The notes under the pieces are model-generated. The model was not told where the DNA came from, did not search any database, and saw only the letters and a program-made list of their open reading frames with translations. Of a stretch of 64,000 bases of DNA, positions 11,117 through 22,638 are shown piece after piece; positions within the stretch are counted from its first letter, which is position 1; each line of letters opens with the position of its first letter. The DNA is from Zygnema cylindricum (Eukaryota > Streptophyta > Zygnematophyceae > Zygnematales > Zygnemataceae): contig JBBHKE010001703.1 of assembly GCA_037447655.1 (NCBI GenBank), positions 1-64,000 on the forward strand, in the 5' to 3' direction. Made by a program: the position numbers and the translations under genes.

Positions 11117-11340
11117 AAATAGCGTTATTAACGCTATTTGAGAATTTGGGGGTTTTGAAGGAAATCATCTATTCTAATTAGTTTTTTAAAGGGTTTTTAT
11201 TTATTCTATTTTAGAATTTGGGTTAAAAAACGGGGTACCGCAATTAGAGTCATTGACTCTAATAGCGATTCACGGTGTACCGTACACCGCCAATCGCTAT
11301 TACAGTAAAGGAATAAATAGCGTAGAAAAAAATAAGTGTT
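11117..11340. other. Spacer with recurrent ATTAACGCT / CACGGTGTAC motifs
   Basis: CGATTCACGGTGTACCGTACACCG near 11269 is a near-palindrome, and AATAGCGATT-type words recur near 11790, 18412, 19620, 53090, 53285 and 54070. These are probably ends of a dispersed non-coding repeat. No gene is visible. Confidence 0.45.
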
Positions 11341-11359
11341 ATTAACGCTAATTAGGAAA

Positions 11360-11620
11360 AAAAAAATCAAAAAAAACATATATATACTAATTAATCACTA
11401 ACTCTAATTTTGGGCTTTTTCGAATAATTAATACCCGCCGTATCGATGTCTACATCAATATATGTATTCGTACAAACTTTGACAATTCGTACGCCATATT
11501 CTGAATACTCGAGTTTGCGTCTCTTTTTTCCAGTGCACATTCACAAGCGTGCGCAATTACATTAAATGACTTTTTGTACATTTTTATTTCAAAAGTACAT
11601 TCTGGCACAAAAAATATGTC
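11360..11620. repeat. Dispersed repeat, copy 2
   Basis: Diverged copy of 8618-8915 (AATACCCGCC, GACAATTCGTACGCC, GCACATTCACA, GTGCGCAAT in order). The Asp/Arg-rich middle part of copy 1 (ACGGTCGACGGACGAACAT) is missing here. Confidence 0.62.
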
Positions 11621-12235
11621 CGTACACCACACTATAAACATTGCCTTGTACTTCCGTTAGTAACGCTAATTAAAAAAAGAACCCTAAAAGGCGTAAAGGA
11701 AAAAATAGAATTATGGATTGTATTTCAGGTTTACAATTTTTTATAATAAGGGACCGAATTAGTGTTATTTAGTTATTTACTTTTAATAGCGATTGGCGGT
11801 GTATTGTACTAACATAATTGTTTTTTTACATGTGTCAAAGCTGCCAGATATTTACGACTATAATTTACATGTAACACTATGTACATTTCTACGAACATTA
11901 CAAAATTATAGTATTGTACCGTATTGTACAAAGCCATCAGTCGTATGATAAAAAACATGTGTTGAAATTTGAAAACATTTGCTATTGATGTATCAAATTC
12001 TCTTCCGTCGGTATTTTCTTCCTCTAACAAAACTATCCCGCTCATGAGGCAAAAACGCTTAACTTTGAAGCATAGATGTCCTATGCGCATAAAACGCACA
12101 TAGTAAACTAATGAATACTACGTATAGTGCGCATAAAACAATTTCAAACTTTATAAATTTCATCGTAAAATTCGTACTTTGTTTTAACTTTCAAAATTCA
12201 AAAAATTAAATATTCAATACCGTAAAAAACTGATA
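11621..12235. other. AT-rich spacer without recognised gene
   Basis: Short AT-rich open frames only; none resembles a known family. Confidence 0.5.
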
Positions 12236-12850
12236 AGTGCAACGAACTAGCGGCGAGTGCCGGAATTTACGGTGTCTCCAACGGCAGCTTCCTTCTGACG
12301 ACGGACATATGAAAAATACGCGCGCGAAAATGAAGCAAACAGCTCAAGGAAGCCACCGTTGGAGACGCCATAAATTTTGTCGCTCGCCGCTCGCTGCTCA
12401 GATAAAAATACGCTTGCGAGACGCCATAAATTTTGCGGCTTGCCGCTCAGATAAAAATACGCGTGCAAGACGCCATAAATTTCGCGGCTCGCCGCTCATA
12501 TAAAAAATACGCGTGCGAGACACCATAAATTCCGCGGCTCACCCCTCAGATAAAAATACGCATGCAAGACGCCATAAATTTTGTGGCTCGCCGCTCAGAT
12601 AAAATACGCGTGCGAGATGCCATAAATTCAACGGCCCGCCGCTTAGATAAAAATACTTGTGCAAGACGCCATAAATTCCGCGACTCGCCGCTCAGATAAA
12701 AATATGCGTGCGCAAATGAAGCAAAATTGAAAAGTGCAATGAACAAGCGACGAGCGACGGAATTTACAGCGTCTCCAACGACGACTTCCTTTTGAAGACG
12801 GAGTGGAGTACAGATAAAAAATATGCGCGCGCAAATGAAGCGACGACTTT
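12236..12850. repeat. Minisatellite flanked by direct repeats
   Basis: Seven head-to-tail units (starts 12364, 12420, 12469, 12519, 12568, 12616, 12665; lengths 56, 49, 50, 49, 48, 49, ~49) follow the pattern GACGCCATAAATT-CGCGGCTCGCCGCTCAGATAAAAATACGCGTGC. Each contains the inverted GCGGC-TC-GCCGC core. The array is bracketed by two copies of a ~110 bp block (12236-12350 and 12728-12845: AAGTGCAA...GGAATTTAC...GTCTCCAACG...CTTCC). The unit length is not a multiple of three and copies vary by single-base indels, so this is not a coding repeat. Confidence 0.9.
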
Positions 12851-15800
12851 CTTTTTAATGTCCGTACAAAATTTCCTACAGTGTGAGACGTACGAAATTT
12901 ACATATTTTACGAAACAAGCGAATACTACATAGTTTTTGTAAAAAGTCCAAATCCGTTCGAATAGGACATCTATGCTTTTAAGAACAAACAACGAAACAG
13001 ATAACATGTTCGTAGTGGAATACCACAACATTTGTGGGCATGTTTTAGTTTTTTTCTCTTTTAGGGTTTTTTATATGTGGTCTACGGGAAGGTTACGACA
13101 TATCAACCGGTTGAATCTGAAACATAAGTGGAAATGGTCTTAAACAAATAAATCCTCAACAAACGATGTAAAACTACATGGCTCATAGTTATTACAGTTC
13201 ATAATAGTAATTCGGTCGCAACTCTCTTTTAGCAAAAAATCATGGAGTGTTAACAACACCATCTAAGGATGTGCACTACAATCTGTCTCAGCCCCCTGTA
13301 CTAAATTAGTATTTATTATAATTTCGCTTTGACACTAATAAATCATTAACAATATTAACAATGGGAGGCGTAGTAAGTTTCTTTTGTAATTCTTCCAAAC
13401 CTACACAATTGTACATATCAAGTTTCAATTCATAATGTTGGCAGCTTTAGATGTGTAAGGAAGCGTCTCCATAAGATCGTAACTTAGCGAACTTACTTAT
13501 TATTGTATCGGCGATTCTCCAAACACATTTTGTAAGTGTCCCAATACGCAAAAACTAAACCGTTACTTTGTTGTTTTACGATTTTTATGTGCCAACAAGA
13601 CCTATGACAGTTCTAAACGTCTATAATTCATGTTGTCGCACCATGTTTTTTGAAACTGCTTGTGACGTCGCATGTCCTTGCGTGGCATTGTACACATAAA
13701 ACCTCCCAGCCTTGTGTTGTTCATTGTTCAATAGGATGCCTTTGCCTTTGCGTCTCTAGTCTGGTTGTTGTGCAATGACTTTAAACGCTTAAGACTCTTG
13801 CGAAAAAAAAACGTACTAATGCAAACGGAAAAAAAAAATTGTTACTTATCCTCGTCGCCTAAAATCATCGAACATTTTTAAAATCCCTTTAAACGTGGGA
13901 TGTTGCTTTCCTATTTCTGGAGCAGTGATACTTTAGTATAAAGTACAACTTCAGTGTGTTTTAAGGTAAAGTTTGAAAATGACGTGGCAAGATGTGGTTG
14001 TGTGTCGAAAAATACACCGCGAAAACATGTAGAATGATATAAGTTTGGAGATGACGCAAATTCCAATTTCATTTTTTTTCAATTTACTAAAATGGTTGTA
14101 ATTTTCTACGTACGACGCTAAAATTTTGACGAAAACGACATGAATAAACCCTAACTGTTAGCACATAAGGACACACACCAAGTATGAAAGGTTTTTTTTT
14201 GTTGTCACAAGGTACTTTATAAACTAAAGTAAGGGTGCGTCCCCATGTATTAAAGTATCGCCTTCATTTTGTCGTTTTCACTCAAAACGCAGTTCCGTAC
14301 GATAAAAACTTTAGCCGTACAAGAAAATCAATTTTTTAAAAGTTCAGCAAACGTTAAGTCGATATTTTGAATGCACTTCACGCTTGTCGTCATGTTAACG
14401 AATTTTGACGTTTTTTTTTTTTCGACCCCTGGGCAAGAGAGTCCTGCCCGTTAAAAAACTTCATCAAAATCACCCCGCGATTGGATTTTAGGGAAAGTAC
14501 CACCCTAACAAAGAATGAAAAAAATGGTCTAAGCACATGCCATATGAGTAGGAAAATTTTAAAACGAGGGAGAGCACTCGTTATTTTTTAGCCTGCCCGT
14601 CACGTGCATGTACGGAAAAGACGAGAATGTATGGAAAAGAATATGCAGGGGTCTCGAACCACCACTTTCATTCATGGGTCTTTTTTATAATTTTGCGCCG
14701 TCGTCGCCTCTTCTTTCTCACACTATCGCTTTTATCCCTCACTTTTTAGAATGAGGCACGACAAAATTAATATTAAATGAAAGATATTAAAAAGAAAGTC
14801 TTTTGACTACCTTTATGTATATTTTTATGGCAAGTCGAGTGAGAAAAATCGGAAAAACGAAATCATATAGCCACGGCAGAAAGGACTTGAAGTTTGTGAC
14901 GTCGACGTTGTCATAAGTGAGCATGGCGTCAAAATGTCTAAAAACCCTGAACATCTGCCATGTCACAATATTACAAAAAACCAAACGTCTACACCATCGT
15001 TGTTTTTGTTAGCGTCACCAATTGTTGCAAGTTTCGTAGTCGTCTTCAACCGTCACAAAGTTATACCTACGTCTACAACCATCATATTTCAAAGTTGAGA
15101 TTTCATTTTCGCACATTGGGACGCTTTTCAAAGTAGTACGGAACACTTCACTACAGTCCAAATTATCCCTTACATAGGGACGTACGCTAATAAATTATTT
15201 TGCATGCCACATTTTGTCGCCCATCTTCGAGAAAAAAACAAAATGTTAAACACAAAGTGCGACTGCCACGTGAAACCTAGCCAAATGAAACTTCTAAATT
15301 TTTTTATGTTCTTGAGATTTGTCATGGTTGCCGCGTAATTTGTTCCATTTTTTTCTTAGTGACAAGCGACAAATAATTAAAAAAATGAACATTGTCGCAA
15401 GGATTTTTATAGGCCCTTATCACATTTGCAAAATAACGATTTTAGGTGGTGTTTTTAATCGGTAGCCTTATTAACGATAGGCGACGTGTGCCTTTTTTGA
15501 CTTATCGATAATTTAAATATCAACTATATAAATTGGTAAAGAAATAAACGCGTTGATTTACCGATGTATTTTCCATTTTGCTGATAAAAACTATTACGAA
15601 CTCCGTAGTGAGCCCACAGTGTAGTCTTATACTTTTGATAAACAAAAATAAACCCCCCCCCCTCTCCCCCCTTTCTCTTCACCTCATTTATATCGGATAT
15701 AAAAAAGTTGTTGGTCTCAGAGCTCGAACACCTTGCCGCGAAAAAAAGTTTAGTGATATAAAACCTTAACTTTAAGACGTTGTTGCATTGGAAAATGATA

Positions 15801-16560
15801 ATATCAATTACTTTTGTTTAATATTGTATACCTCTGTAGTCTCTTACCGATAGTCGATACACTGAAACGTTACATTGATAAGAAAAATATAAAAATACTT
15901 TGATGTTTGACTCTAACTTTTATAAAAGTTTGTAGGGTTTACGATTATGGTATGTTGATCTGCTCATCAATAAGTCATAAATTGTTTTGTACTTCGATAC
16001 TAAAATTGAGTACATGTACTTTGGATCATCTAGAGTGCGATTTTATTGTACGTATGTGTTGCGCAGCGTGGGCTGGAGATCCGTACTTCTATCTACAAAA
16101 CACATACTCGATTGTGGTATGTGACATAACATTTTGTATAATCTATGAAAGAAGTACTATAAAGTACATAGTACATGTTTATTATAACACTATGCATATA
16201 CATATGTATGGACGATGAAAATATTTTGCACCAACACGATAAATCAGGTGCCCTTCGCGTTCCGTAACCGATAAGGAATAATCGCAATAAGAAGTTGACC
16301 TATACAAAACCTAAAATACATAAGTGTTGTACAAAGTCTTATGAGGTGAGTAAGAAAATATGGAAAAAATTATGGGAAATACATCGACAAGATTTGATGC
16401 AGAAGCCAATTTCAAGAGAATGTGTATCTTTATAGAGATTACACAATAATATGTGGCGATAAGTGGTTACCGATGGACTACGCAGTCCCCTACTCAATGT
16501 TTCAATTTTTTTGCAAGATAGTCTTTGGTATGTTTTGGGTTTTAGATTTTTTTTATTTAT
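12851..16560. other. AT-rich spacer without recognised gene
   Basis: No coding region is supported. Simple tracts include a C-rich run at 15652-15680 and poly-T at about 14410-14422. Several hairpin-prone words occur, for example GGGCAAGAGAGTCCTGCCC near 14430. CGTAC/GTACG words remain frequent. Confidence 0.55.
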
Positions 16561-16739
16561 TTCTAGTTAATGACCATTTAACATCGTTTTAGGATAATGA
16601 CAATACGTTCATCTAAATTTGTTTTTGTTTTTTGAGGATGTTTCTGGTTTACTTTAGGTTTTAAGTAGTGTCGTGTACCTGGTAAAAACTTCCCACGATA
16701 AAACTGATACAAATAGATAGCCGTTATCGAACGATATAA

Positions 16740-18010
16740 TGATATTTGAGTATTTTCTAGGTCTGTTTTAGTATAGGAAAAAGAGCAAAGGCAATATGCC
16801 TCTAACTCCCTTCTCCAAGCCCCCACACTTGTTGTAGTCACTGAAGGCTGGACAAGGAGCTAGAGCCATGGCTGCCTGGGCTCTCTATGGAGAAAGGGTG
16901 TATATTTGGTAGACTTACCAAAAAAGTATTTGACGGACCCGATAATTGGTCCTGGTACCTACCGTCCATCAAATACCAACAACCGTTAGCTTTATCCGTT
17001 TAGTCTAGGCCTAATGCTGGAACGTAATGGGTTTGGTAGATATTTAAATAATATTTAGTAGGGTTTTCCATTTAGCAGGATTACGGTTTATACGGCATAG
17101 AAACAATTGAACTTTTAAGTACCGGACGAAACAAATAGTACGAACATTTGTTTCGACGGTCCGTATGAAATGCCGAAATAAATCGGACGGCCTTGATTAG
17201 CGCCGAAATTGCGAAAGGATAATTTGGCGGTTTGCGGACGTCACCACTCCGGATGACACGTGGCGACATCGTACAGGTTGCGATGGAACGGAACACAACA
17301 AATCCGGATGTGACAAATGTCACATTATGGCAATATCGTACACTCTTCGTACAGAAAGTACTCCGGCACCTGTACTTTCTTGTACGGTACCGTTTTTTTG
17401 ACGTGGCATGACCTGGTGCCACGTGGAGAGATAAGATTTCGAAGCAGGAATTTCGGGGATTATAAGAGCGAATCTGGATAGGACATGTGTTGACCTTTTA
17501 GGCCATGTCGTACGATGGCCGTACAAAAGGTACAACAGCACCTGTACCTTTATGTACTATACAGTAATATGATTGGTCCGTACCTCAGAAATAGAGGGTT
17601 TAACTTAGAATATTTCGGGTAGGTAGCCACCTCTCTCCCAGAGAGCATCTCTATAAATGGCAAACTTTGGCCAGATATAACAATTAATTTACTTGACCAT
17701 TTTCAGTGATTCTTTTTGCCGCGGACTCAAGGGAGTCCAAGCTACATAGGGGTGTAGTCGGTCAGAGTTTTTGCCTGCCTGGGTGGTTGTATTTCTTAGG
17801 GAAAGTCAAAGTGGGTGAATGTGTCCAAATCTCATATTCTAACTTTGCATTTTGTGGTGGAATTGAGCACACAGAAAGTGTTATTACACAGGGGTGAAGC
17901 TATATTCGGGTTCTGATTGTCAAGAGGTCAATCATTTGGGTTTATATAAACTTGGAGTCGACACTATCTAGATTATCTTCTTTTGATCTGCGAATTCTGT
18001 GTGGCAATGG
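16740..18010 (+). mobile_element. Diverged solo-like LTR of family A
   Basis: Family A LTR landmarks occur in order: GAGTATTTTCTAGGTCTG (16747), CACTTGTTGTAGTCACTGA (16828), AGCCATGGCTGCC (16864), the inverted AAATAGTACGAACATTTG block (17131), CGTGGCATGACCTGGTGCCACG (17402), a CCTCTCTCC...TATAAATGGCA block (17629-17660) and ACTCAAGGGAGTCCAAGCTACA (17726). The region after about 17790 has no clear match to other A LTRs, so the right boundary is uncertain. No internal domain is attached. Confidence 0.55.
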
Positions 18011-18529
18011 AGCCCATAGTATTTCACGATGATGGGTCTCAAAATTTCTCTTCAAAACCAACAAAAACTTATCCCCCATAACCATTTGTTGGGGGGTTGG
18101 TCCGTACAAATAGTACGGAATTTATGGTACGAATGTTAAGTACAAAATTAGTACGGAGATATAGCGATGGGGGCGGGTGTGGGGGGTTTGGGGCTTTTGT
18201 TTTTTTTTCACAATGGAATACGTACTAGAGTACGATGTTAGAGTCAGTTATTACTGAACCGATAATTATCGGTAATTTATCACAAAATATCAGAAATTCA
18301 TCGCGATAACAACGTTAACGATGTATTGAGCAAATATATCGGTTATCAGAAGGTCAAAATATGTACATATCAATTATTTAAAAATGGTTATCGATATACA
18401 ACACTACGCGGTGAATTGCTATTGGCGTAGGAAAATAATTAGTGTTAAAAGATAGTTAGTGTTATTAACTCTAGTTTGGGTTTAATGCCTTTCGTTGAGA
18501 AATAAATAGTTCGAATATATGCATAACTC

Positions 18530-18920
18530 TAATTTGGGTACATTTTTCCCATAGTGTAGCCAATATAACCTGTGTTCAAGTTGATCATGTGAGAACACAT
18601 CCAATGATTCTCCCCCATCTTAATCGTTTGGTATCTGGTTTGAGTGCGCTTTTCGTGTCGACGCACTCACTTTTGCGTGTCGACGCCTTTATCTGACATC
18701 CTTCTTGAACGATTCTATAAAAGAACGAGCACATTTAGTGTGGAATGACACATTTTGTACACTACACTAAATTGCAGTTACTAACGTTGATTTGGCAGTA
18801 CTTATATTGACGTAGTAAATTATTTAGGGTTATTTACTATATTTTAGGTTCAAGGGTCTAAAATCAAAGGCGTCGAATTAGCGTTATTAAGCCTAATATG
18901 GATTCACAGTGTAATATTTA
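18530..18920 (+). repeat. Dispersed repeat H, copy 1
   Basis: Ordered landmarks AATATAACCTGTGTTCA, CATGTGAGAACA, GAGTGCG, CGTGTCGACGCC, TTATCTGACA and a TTTAGG...ACGCT-like tail are shared with 19230-19640 and with the two halves flanking element C (42990-43067 and 52717-53120). No coding region. Confidence 0.62.
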
Positions 18921-19229
18921 CAACTTTTCTTGTTCGGGACCGTTCTTTGTTTTTTTTTTCCCCTTAAATACGTATGTCCAACCAATGAAATCCTCAACTA
19001 ATGTGCCTAAATTATTACACATGTGATATTGCTTTGCATGCGAACAAAAACATCGAAAACATGCCAAGGTTTAAAAATTGCTTTGTGAATGTTAAAAGTC
19101 AATTGGAAATAGACATAAACTGTTGTTTGTGCCTCATTACACCGTGAGTAGTTATAAGTGTGGAGGAATACGGTTATCAACTTCAACAAAACATTTAATG
19201 CTAATTCACACATCTAAAACTAATTTGAA

Positions 19230-19640
19230 TTTATATTTTTATAGTTGGAGGTAATATAACCTATGTTCACATAGTCGACCTTTTAACATGTGAGAATATT
19301 TTGCGCCACTTTCCCCCGTCGTTATCACCAAGAATCAAATTTGAGTGCGTAATCTCGTGTCGACGCCGTTATCCGACACTTTTTCTGTGTGGATATATGA
19401 AATAACTAGCAGTTTATGCGATCTGACACAATTTGTACATGACAATTTTTAAGAAGTCTTGATAGAGTAATCCAATCTAATTAGAAAATCCTATATAAAC
19501 TTAAATAAAAAAATATTATCGTTAATTGTACCTATAGTAGCTTAAAGGAAAAATCTAATATTTAATTCTCTTTTCAGCTTAAGGGTCATAATTTAGGGGC
19601 TGCAAAATAGTATTTTTAACACTAATAGCAATTCACGTTG
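19230..19640 (+). repeat. Dispersed repeat H, copy 2
   Basis: Parallel to copy 1: TAATATAACCTATGTTCAC, AACATGTGAGAATA, GAGTGCG, CGTGTCGACGCCGTTATCCGACA, ATGAAATAAC. It preserves the empty version of the site where element C inserted in copy 3 (CGACCTTTTAACATGTGAG). Confidence 0.62.
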
Positions 19641-20268
19641 TACTGTAGTTGGCTTTGTAGTATGGATCGGTGTCCAAACACCGACGGAAATTTCTTGGTG
19701 TTCCATGCTAATTTGTACATAAAAACTGTTCCTATAATAGATTCACCTGCGTTGTCATGATCCCCTCATTGTTTTTTGTTTCCTTGGAATTCTTTTTGGG
19801 TCCTTAGTAATTTTTACCTTTTTACTTCGTCGATAAATGAGTCTGATCCATCAATCAAATACGTTCCAAATGATTTACAATCGTTGACCTCCATATTTGT
19901 AGAAATTCCTTGTGTCTTCACTAAATATATGTTTTTTTTACAACATTGGTCGTAGTGTTGTGTATTCAAAAGGTTTTGCTGATACCTCATATGTACCTTT
20001 TTTTGGCTTCCCAAAAACTGATATATTGGAACGATATATCGATGTGTATGTTATCGCTGATAAAAAACCGATGATACCGGTTTTTTATCGTGATAACACC
20101 GGTACCGATAACTGTCGGCGATAATTGTATGTTTCATACCGTACAGTTGTCTGTCTATTTCGTCGTATTGAACCGTCGTTATTCTGTTTTACAAATTACT
20201 AAACAAATTGTAGAACGTGACACGCCACCCTATATACCCTAAAAAATATAATACACTGTATCATAAAA
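19641..20268. other. Spacer without recognised gene
   Basis: No supported gene. A cluster of self-complementary GATACCGGT / ACCGGTACC words lies at 20073-20108, giving a small hairpin. Confidence 0.5.
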
Positions 20269-21273
20269 TGCAATTATGTGTCCTCCATTGGACTACGAAA
20301 TTCAAGAAGCCTCTAGGTAGTTTTTAACTAACCCACTTTCAACCACAACCACTGGTGCCCAAGCAAACAATTGACAATTTGACTGCACCCCTATGTAGTT
20401 TGGACTCCCTTGAGTCCGTAGCAAAAAGAATCGTTGAAAACAGCCAACCAGCCGATAAGTTATAAGGTGGCAAAGATGCCAATTATATACAAAACTCTCA
20501 AAGAAAGAGGTGACTTTCTACAAAAAAATGCTAAGTCTGACTACTCTTTCACAACCCCTATCTACTACAGTTTGATCCAATCAAATAACTGTAAAGTACA
20601 GAAAGGTACTACGGTCGATCTCTTTTTTATATAGCTTGTGTACGACAAGGCCATTGAGAGGACACGTGTCCACATAGTACTCGTCCGTATGTTCTCCGGA
20701 ATTCTCGCGACCAAATATTATCTCTCCACGTGGCGCCAGGTCATGCCACGTCCAAAAACGCCAAAGTGATCATTTTGGGATCTCGGCGGCGATATGTGCC
20801 GTTGGATAAAAACCGTCATTAAATGTTACCCATCGAAACAAATGTCTGATTCATTTGTTTCGTGCGGGGTCACGTTCGCACTAAATATTAACTAGTTCTA
20901 TGTCCTTTCATTCATATGTCAGTTAATCGGATGAAGGATCATAATGCAGTTAAAGTAATTATCACACCCTATGTACTTTAACGAACTCCTACGACAGACT
21001 GGTTAGAGGTGACACCTACGCCGCGCTCTGCCGGTTGGAAGATCGAGTCCTGCCGGACTCAACCTTTTTGTTGACAGTGACTTATGTCACTCTTTAGACC
21101 TGCCTATGGAGCTGAGGCAGTCATGGCTCCACCACTCTCTCTCTCTTTCAGTGACTACAACAAGTATGGGGGATAGAGGAAAGAGGTGGAGGCAGTCTGC
21201 CTACGTTTTTTTTTTCTTTTCTATTAAGCTATTCAGACCTATAAAATACTCTAAAAATCTAGTGATTTCAACA
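20269..21273 (-). repeat. 3' LTR of A1
   Basis: Plus-strand ends are TGCAATTATGTG and GATTTCAACA, followed at 21274 by CTCCCCTTATTTTC, the polypurine tract of the minus-strand element. It contains the inverted G-box palindrome near 20725-20745 (TCCACGTGGCGCCAGG), the tRNA-like module at about 20992-21063 and the hairpin near 21074-21093. Confidence 0.85.
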
Positions 21274-21855
21274 CTCCCCTTATTTTCTAGTCTAGCTTTA
21301 ACTTCTCTTTCAATCCACATTTTCCCTACAATATTTTGACTTGGGAAAAAACACAAGTTTGGTCATCATGTCAGCCACCATTTTTTCATCATACATATAC
21401 ACAAGATTCGCAATTTTATTTTCAACTTTTTCCCTCACGAAGCTCAATATTATGTCCATATGCGTAGGTTTGAAATGGTGTTTTGGATTGGCTGCTATTG
21501 CAATAGCAACATGATTTTCACAAAGGACTTTATGCACTCCCTCCTTCATATACCCCATGTTGAAATAAGTAGTTTTTAATATATTTTCTAGGTCTAAATT
21601 TATTAGAAACTCTTTCACAGCAGAAAAAGAGGCCATATACTCAACCTCCATAGTAGACTGAGCAACCACCTTTTGTTACTTGCTGCTCCAACAGCAAACA
21701 CCTTCCCCCACATACAACACATACCCCGAAGTGCATCTTCTCATAAGTGTGTCCCCATAGCTGGCACCACTCCAAGTAGTGATATTAGTGTGCTCCCCTC
21801 CCAAATGCAACCATAACTCTTTGGTTCCCACTAGATATCTCATGACTCTCTTTGT
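21274..21855 (-). pseudogene. A1 pol: RNase H C-terminal part
   Basis: Minus-strand translation gives copia RNase H motifs: VAQSTMEVEYMA(S), a D-L-G-YM segment, FVREKVENKIANLVY, DEKMVADMMTKLV and a CRENVD-like end before the polypurine tract. Upstream, SGASYGDTLMRRCTSGYVLYVGEG corresponds to the WSDASYGDAPMRRCTSGY block of sister copies. Differences from A2 include damage at the catalytic-type WSDASYGD motif (WSGASYGD here) and a frameshift near 21676. The gene is cut at 21855 by A2 and resumes at 25800. Confidence 0.85.
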
Positions 21856-22036
21856 TGTTGAAATTATTAGATTTATATAGTATTTTCTAGGTCTAAATAG
21901 TTCAGTAAAATCGGAAAAGAAAAAGGCGAACAGCCTGCCTCCACCTCCTCTCACTACCCACCATACTTGTTGTAGTCACTGAGGGATAGGGAGGGTGGTT
22001 GAGCCATGGCTGTCCTAGCTAAGTAGGCAGGACTAA

Positions 22037-22056
22037 AGGGTGACTTACGTCACCCT
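22037..22056. other. Conserved LTR hairpin (GGGTGAC-TTA-CGTCACCC type)
   Basis: AGGGTGACTTACGTCACCCT is a perfect short inverted repeat. The same position in A3 (54293-54312, 60361-60380) and A1 (41811-41830) reads AGAGTGAC...GTCACTCT, so both stem sides changed together. Confidence 0.7.
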
Positions 22057-22065
22057 CAACAAAAG

Positions 22066-22137
22066 GTTGAGTCCGACAGGACTCGAACCTCCGACCGGCA
22101 GAGCGCGGCGTAGCCGTTAGCTCTAACCAGTCTGTCG
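22066..22137 (-). other. Antisense tRNA-like module in family A LTR
   Basis: On the minus strand the segment reads CTGGTTAGAGCTAACGGCTA...GGTTCGAGTCC, with a perfect B-box (22079-22089) about 40 nt after an A-box-like GGTTAGAGC. The 3' part can form GAGTC...GACTC pairing. Copies sit at 20992-21063, 25000-25072, 41730-41803 and 60390-60465. The T-stem is imperfect, so this is a tRNA-derived or tRNA-mimicking segment, not a functional tRNA gene. Confidence 0.5.
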
Positions 22138-22387
22138 TAGAAGTCCTTTAGGATATATTAGGTTTGATAATTATTTAAACAGTGTTCAGACCATGAATTC
22201 GATTAACAGAATGACGGACGAAAGAATATAGAACCAAGTGTTATATAATGCGAACATTATCTCGCACAAAACAAATGAATCAAACATTTGTTTCGACGGC
22301 CAACATTTAATGTCATATTTAATCCGATGGCGTATATCACTACCGAGATCACGGAATGGTCATTTTGGCCTTTGTGGACGTGGCATG

Positions 22388-22403
22388 ACGTGGCGCCACG
22401 TGG
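22388..22403. promoter_or_regulatory. G-box palindrome in A2 5' LTR
   Basis: ACGTGGCGCCACGTGG combines a perfect 14 bp palindrome with an overlapping CCACGTGG G-box core. It recurs at 25320-25335 and in mutated form in A1, A3 and the LTR at 16740-18010. G-boxes bind bZIP/bHLH factors in plants; function here is inferred. Confidence 0.5.
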
Positions 22404-22638
22404 AGGGATAACATTTGGTCGCAGGAATTCCAGGGAACATAAGGACGAGTTAAAAGTGGACACATGTCCACTCAATGACCTTGTCGTACACAAGCCGTAT
22501 AGAAAGTACATCCGCCGTAGTACCTTTTGTACCCTACAGTCATCTGATTAGTTTGTACGTCAATAGATAGGGGTTGTGAGAGGGGTTTAGGTCTTAGAGA
22601 ATTTGGTAGGTAGTAACCTCTCTCCGTTGGAGAGTTTG

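Noticed and set aside
12364-12713. Possible CRISPR-like array
   Set aside because: Units are contiguous without unique spacers, in a eukaryotic repeat context; it is a minisatellite.
12237-12951. Several ORFs over the minisatellite
   Set aside because: The repeat unit is not a multiple of three and single-base indels shift frame between units; the frames are chance openings.
22066-22137. Functional tRNA gene
   Set aside because: B-box is perfect, but the T-stem and acceptor stem do not pair properly and the segment lies antisense inside an LTR; called tRNA-like only.
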